A stretch of DNA of 64,000 nucleotides from Halicephalobus mephisto (Eukaryota; Nematoda; Chromadorea; Rhabditida; Panagrolaimidae): contig SWDT01000060.1 in the NCBI GenBank assembly GCA_009193035.1, positions 62,001 to 126,000 on the forward strand, read 5' to 3'. Made by a program: the position numbers and the translations under genes. Below are positions 59,542-64,000 of this stretch, piece by piece (positions within the stretch are counted from its first letter, which is position 1; every line of letters starts with the position of its first letter). The notes beneath the pieces were generated by a model. The model did not search any database, was not told the DNA's origin, and was given only the letters and a program-made list of their open reading frames with translations.

Positions 59542-60052
59542 ATGAAATTCACTTTGACAGTTTTTTTCTTTTACATTTATTTCATATTTAAATCGAAGAG
59601 CTTTCCTGTAAACAAAAACGATATTACTGAATACGATGATGAAGACTTTGATGTGGATACGATTGTTTTCATTTCCCATCTTCCTCTCTTAAGTCAGAAA
59701 TTGAATCAACAAGCCGGGACTTCATTGTTCCAAACGATTCAGAATTCACAGAACCTCGATGACGAAGAGTTCGAAGTTGTGTTGTTCTACTGGTATCACC
59801 AACAAGATCCTACTGTTCAGGTAAAAATTGTTCAAGTATCTATGTAAAATTTCCCGACTTTAGGCAAACTTCATGGACTGGTTGTCTGACGTGATTGAGG
59901 CCAGTCAAGTTGCCAAACAGCGAAGCATGCAGATATTAAATCAGAGTAGTATTTCTCCCGAAGTCAAATCCGCTTGGGAACTTTTTCAAGAACTTCTTAA
60001 TGATTCAGATGTGAATAGATTGGATGAATTCATCAGTTCGCTTTCTCAGTGA
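59542..60052 (+). CDS. Small secreted protein, paralogue F (plus strand, short C-terminus)
   Basis: Exons 59,542-59,820 and 59,864-60,052 with a 43-bp intron (GTAAAA...GACTTTAG, phase 0) encode 155 aa. The start is the Met of MKFTLTVFFFYIYFIFKSKS, a signal peptide. An upstream in-frame Met at 59,449 would precede it by 31 residues. The acidic NDITEYDDEDFDVDTIVF segment replaces the DP(F/Y)V motif. Exon 1 ends VVLFYWYHQQDPTVQ with the family Trp. Exon 2 is ANFMDWLSDVIEASQVAK... and ends ISSLSQ, without the YGY terminus. A GTGAGT overlapping the stop (60,049) could splice to 60,086 but gives only an unconvincing tail. Downstream AATAAA-type signals at about 60,207 and 60,231 fit polyadenylation. 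Confidence 0.8.
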
Positions 60053-60547
60053 GTAGAGACACAATTGGACCAAATTTTCCTCCAGATCTACAGTATTACC
60101 CCAAGTCAGTTTTTCTCGACTTTCGTCATGACTGCGGAGATGCAGACTCGTTCATGAGCTGGAACAATCTTGGATAAAAGTTAACGTTTTCAAATACTGC
60201 AATTGAATAAAGTTCGGGAATTTATTTAAAATAAAATGTTCAACAAATGTAATCTAGTGACAAGCAATGAACAACAAAAAGTAGATTCTGAAATAAACAA
60301 CTTTGATTTTTTGCTGATTGTTTTTTATTCCTGAAAAAGTTTTTTCAGAAATGATTGCAGGAATTACAATTCCATTCCAAGAACTGACATTGGATCGATG
60401 TCGATTTTGCACCATACTTATATCTAATAAGTACCTTTATTATTGGATTGCCCGTTGAACAAAGCGAAAAGCAGATTCGAACAATTGCAAATTGGGAATT
60501 TGATTTGTTATTTCTGAATTTTAAATATATTCGTTCAATATCTAATT

Positions 60548-60721
60548 GATATGGTAATAACGTCACCAATCCAGAGAAAGTGTTAACAATATTGAAAAAT
60601 TCTATCGATCGTGTTATTTTTGTATTTTATAATGAGTTTATTGTGATTTGGCTTAATTACCCAAGTCTGAGAGAGGAAGTAAAGTTCGAAATAAATCGAG
60701 GAATCAATTCCTTCCGAACAA
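60548..60721 (+). repeat. Dispersed about 170-bp repeat, copy 3 of 3
   Basis: It carries 'gtaataacgtcaccaatcca', 'tttattgtgatttggcttaa', 'ttacccaagtctgagagagg' and 'gttcgaaataaatcgaggaa'. The 125-codon ORF 60,580-60,957 begins inside it. Confidence 0.7.
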
Positions 60722-61350
60722 TGTCAAACAATCTTGATGACAATGCGTCGCAAAGTTGGATCCGTTATTTACAATCGATAGCAGTCTTTTTGTATAACAG
60801 ACAAGTTTTGATTTGTCAATCGAGAAAAGAATTGTTTTATCAAATTGGAACAAATTATTTGATGCATGGAATTTTTGTAAATGTTTTCATAAATCATCGA
60901 AATTTTTTTAATAAGATTAAATCAGTAACCAGATACGGTACTTATGAAGTACTTTGATTACTGTAAAAATGAGAAATATTTGTTAAATTATTTTGATTTT
61001 TCTATGTACTGTATTTGGGACATTAAAAACTTATTAAAATTTAATAGTTATCATTATTGACTGCAGTTGAGGATTCAAATTTGTTTTCAATTACGATACA
61101 GTATGATATTTAATAAAAATTCTAAAAATAAAATTTAAATTTTTAATTTTTACGGATTAAAATTCAATGAAAATAAAATTCAAAAATGGGCTTAATTTTG
61201 TCAGATTATGAAGTAATTAAAAAATTGTTTTTGATATTGAATATTTTTATTAAAATATAAAATTTAATTCAAATTTGAAAAAAAAGAAATTTAAACACAT
61301 TTGTACTTATACAAAATTTTACAATTTTTTGTTATCTACAGTAAACGACA
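60722..61350. other. Intergenic; doubtful ORF then AT-rich DNA
   Basis: 60,722-60,957 (+) stays open for 78 codons (starts MSNNLDDNASQSWIRYL) and ends in TGA. It has some helical character like family exon 2 but no YGY end, splice acceptor or signal peptide. It may be a decayed paralogue. 60,960-61,350 is AT-rich. Confidence 0.35.
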
Positions 61351-61358
61351 AAGAACAT

Positions 61359-63565
61359 TCATCCTTTTCTTCCTCTGGAGCTGCTTACTCTGGAAGGCGA
61401 ACTTGGTCTTGTGCTAGAAGGCCGGGATACGGTACTGGATGATGATGTTCTTGAAGCTGATCCGGAAGTCTGTGTTCCTGTAGAAGTCGTTTTCGGTTTA
61501 GTTACAGTATTCGATGAAGGAGTATTTGTTCTTGAAGTCGAGGGAGAACTTGCTGAATCTCCATTGATTCCCGTTTGAGTGGAAGCATCAGAAAAAGTTC
61601 TTGTTTGACTCGGGATTATTGAAGGATTTTGAACTCTTTGTGCTGATGATTGTTGATTAGAATTTGGTCTTTTTAGAGAAGTGGGCAAATAGTTATTAAT
61701 TCTTGTTCTGGAAGTTCCTCCAAGAAAAAGTGGCAATATTCCAGTATATCCCGGTCGAAGTCTAGATCCTCCAGTTAATCTTCCAGATGACGGAAATGTG
61801 TTGATGATGACTCCTAGATCGTATTCATAAATCTTTGAAAAAAGATCAATAAAGTCTTTTTTCTTAATGTTGGATAACTGTAAGTAAATTTTAGACAAAT
61901 CCGATTCTACAGTATTGGCGTTAATTCCACCGGACAGAGCTTTTTCTCCCAGATTCTGAGTTTGGATGAAGGCCCTTTGAACGTCGGAAGAATAACTTTC
62001 AAAAATTTCATCTTTAATGCGTGCTGCTCTTTGAGAAACCTGGATCATGGATTCAGAAGCGAGTGATTTATCGAACTGAAAAAAAACTAAATTTTAAAAA
62101 TTATCTAAAATGAAAAATTAGGAAATAAATCTAAGCACAGAAATTGAGCTCTTCAGTTGCCTTCTTGGACCTACAATCACCACTCGGTTGATGTAAACAG
62201 ATCCATTGTAGGCACAAAGATCGGACTTAAACCGGAACGGCCTAGACAGGATGCCCAAAGCTCCGTCCAGTCAGCCGACGCCTGGGAAGTGAGACTAGAG
62301 TGTTAGAGAGTCAGTTTCTGAGAAGATCCAGCTTTAGACGGGTCCGAGTTTGACTTCGGTCAAACGAGGATCCTTCCTCTTTTGTTTTATGCTTATGTTA
62401 AGATAAACAAGCTTAATTGCTAATAGTAGGAACCAACAGTTTTCTACCTAATCAAGGAGCTCCCAAGATGTCACTCCATCGACATCCCTCGTACTACTAG
62501 TCTCACTTTTACTACACCATCAATACCGTATGACAGTGTCGAGGATACTGTAGCCACTAGATCTGCGGACAACGAAGAGACACCAATAGGACAGAAAACA
62601 GTTATCGTGTATTATTTTGTGATTTTATAATTTTCTTTGTTTAACATGTCGTTAAAAGTTCAATTGCCCAAGTCTGAGGTTGGAACAAAAGTAACCATCT
62701 ACAGTAGGTAAAAGTACATAAATCTACAAGTAACCCTACACACAAAAAGTGTAACTTTCAATTTAATAAAAAAATATAAATCTTCGCTATTTTGTTACAA
62801 TTTTCGTCACAAAAGTCAAATATTTATAAAATATGTGACTATTGTGTCACATTTCGCAATTGTTACAAAACCAAAAGTTAAACTTTTTTGTAAAGTTTTT
62901 TAAAGTTTCAGAATCCTCAATTAGTGATTTCCAATCAGTAAGGACTCAGTTTTGTTCCTCTTCCTCTACTCCAGTTCTATATAAAAAAGAAATAAAATAT
63001 AACAACAAAATCGAATACAGTATGGAACTGCAATCTGTATCTAAATAGAGAAGAGATTTTCCAGATCTACAGTACTCTTATGAAGAAGAATAAAAAACAC
63101 TAATAAAGCAAACGAGTCATGACTATAATTGCCGATTTTCGAATTTAAAATTTCCAAACTTTGAATTCAATAAGTCAATTTAAATTGACACTTTTCTATT
63201 TTCGAACTCGAGTTACTTCTGAATTGATTCAAAGTTTAACTTTTTACTTTTTACTTTTACTTTTGTTCCTATATCGCACAAAATCAAAAATACCCATACA
63301 ACTACAAATTATAATTGTTTGGTCCTATGATTCAAAGTTTAATTTTGAATTAATTTGAAATCGACAGTTTTGGTCGTGATGATACAGTACTCTAGGGAAA
63401 ACTTACTTTGTAAGAATTAACCCATTGGTCAATCGCATTTTTATCAGAAGGCCCCAGAAATCCTCTCACGACGAAGTAATCAACTTCTGCAGCACGCGAA
63501 ACAGAGATTACGGATAAAATTAACAAACTTTTACAAAAAAAATAAAAATAATTAACAAAACTCAT
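61359..63565 (-). CDS. Secreted protein with Ser/Thr-rich tail, paralogue G
   Basis: Exon 1 (63,565-63,407) encodes MSFVNYFYFFCKSLLILSVISVSRA, then EVDYFVVRGFLGPSDK and IDQWVNSYK before GTAAGT (phase 0). Exon 2 (62,075-61,359) follows TTTTTTTTCAG and starts FDKSLASESMIQVS. The total is 291 aa. The family helix region ends FIDLFSKIYEYDLG (YEY instead of YGY). A sister-less extension of about 135 residues follows, rich in Ser, Thr, Pro and Arg (TNTPSSNTVTKPKTTSTGT...), ending SSSRGRKG. Such a tail is a likely O-glycosylation region if secreted, by inference. The 1.33-kb intron holds a GC-rich unique block and a family B MITE. The join rests on phase, order and family architecture. Confidence 0.75.
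62140..62640. other. GC-richer unique block in paralogue G intron
   Basis: About 450 bp of normal-complexity sequence unlike the surrounding DNA, with a small palindrome TTTGACTTCGGTCAAA at about 62,350. It has no stable reading frame. 'ggttcctactat' is shared, in inverted orientation, with the 44.6-kb island. A mobile-element remnant or structured RNA is possible. Confidence 0.4.
62738..62892. mobile_element. Family B MITE in paralogue G intron
   Basis: This 155-bp element begins ACACAAAAAGTGTAACTTT and ends AAAAGTTAAACTTTTTTGTA. The interior 'ttttcgtcacaaaagtcaaa' matches the 4.3-kb copy. Confidence 0.75.
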
Positions 63566-63575
63566 TTTAAAAATT

Positions 63576-63749
63576 TCACTTTTGTTCGAAAATTAAGAAA
63601 GTTTTCAAATTTATAATCTTGGGGTTTTTCCGAGAATTATTAAGTTCATAAGTAAACAAATTTGATGTTGATTTTTTTCCATCGTCAGTTACTTCAAAAA
63701 CTTTTATAAAAACAAGAATTAAATAAAAAATTCCAATTGTTTTAGTCAT
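63576..63749 (-). CDS. Possible tiny secreted ORF upstream of paralogue G
   Basis: A 57-codon minus-strand ORF starts MTKTIGIFYLILVFIKVFE (signal-peptide-like) and continues VTDDGKKSTSNLFTYELN. It ends 10 bp before the paralogue G start codon. A GTAACT donor after ...KVFE is possible, so it could be the first exon of another family member or an alternative first exon. It lacks the DP(F/Y)V and Trp motifs. Confidence 0.3.
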   Translation of the reverse strand: MTKTIGIFYLILVFIKVFEVTDDGKKSTSNLFTYELNNSRKNPKIINLKTFLIFEQK

Positions 63750-63924
63750 AAACGAACTGATGATGAAATTGAAGATTTTATTTCTGATGAAACGTAATTT
63801 AAAAATAAATTTTCGGAAATAATTTCGAAATAAAGATCAACATTGATGTCATTATGACGCATTAATATTATTTTAGAAAATTCGTAAAATATTTGTTTTA
63901 TAGTAAGGTTCTGTTGAGCCAGAT

Positions 63925-64000
63925 AACTATACTAGAAAGAGAGTACTTGAAGAGATAACTTGAATATCAGAGTGTAGAATACTGTAGGATAAAAGTCAGA
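63925..64000. repeat. Partial copy of the 160-bp dispersed repeat seen at 56.1 and 56.3 kb
   Basis: It carries 'ctatactagaaagagagta', 'tgaatatcagagtgtagaa' and 'tactgta' in the same order as the 56-kb copies, and is truncated by the window edge. Confidence 0.6.

Overview
The window looks like a chromosome-arm segment from a nematode, most likely a Caenorhabditis-type rhabditid. It is very AT-rich. Its genes have many 40-50 bp introns ending in TTTTCAG or TTTTAG. It encodes a nematode-style cuticlin-like ZP protein and the ciliary GTPase ARL-13. Much of the rest is tandem repeats and MITEs, including the TACTGTA-rich and 'GGTCTCGACACGAAAA'-like intergenic DNA that I associate from memory with Caenorhabditis.

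Layout. (1) 1-33.6 kb is a gene-poor, repeat-built desert: more than 20 tandem arrays with units from 18 to about 140 bp, several MITE-like families, and a few GC-richer unique islands whose status I cannot settle. (2) 33.65-34.07 kb (+) holds a three-exon MICOS subunit MIC13/QIL1 homologue. (3) 38.41-41.98 kb (+) holds a seven-exon cuticlin-like transmembrane ZP protein. These two genes are flanked by a 280-bp inverted repeat with only two mismatches that I could find (30,923-31,202 and 42,741-43,020). A SINE-like insertion with an 18-bp target duplication lies just upstream of the cuticlin gene. (4) 46.09-59.3 kb (+) holds arl-13, split by a roughly 10.2-kb first intron.

The most interesting content is a family of small secreted proteins. 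Five paralogues lie on the minus strand inside arl-13 intron 1, one lies on the plus strand just downstream, and one on the minus strand at the right edge. All seven share one architecture: a signal-peptide exon ending in a helix with a conserved Trp 6-10 residues before a phase-0 intron, then a helical second exon that usually ends in a V/I/L-YG(Y/F) motif. Their sequences are extremely diverged. Three second exons (genes A, B, C) and one first exon (gene G) were rebuilt here by hand from splice signals. The layout is reminiscent of the nematode SXP/RAL-2 (DUF148) fold, but this is unproven. Individual members carry their own embellishments: a Tyr/Gln/Asn-rich insert, a Ser/Thr-rich tail, a truncated C-terminus, and a minisatellite-filled intron.

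Functionally the three housekeeping or structural genes (mitochondrial cristae, cuticle or apical matrix, cilium) have no evident link to each other. All splice models were made by eye and no transcript evidence was available.
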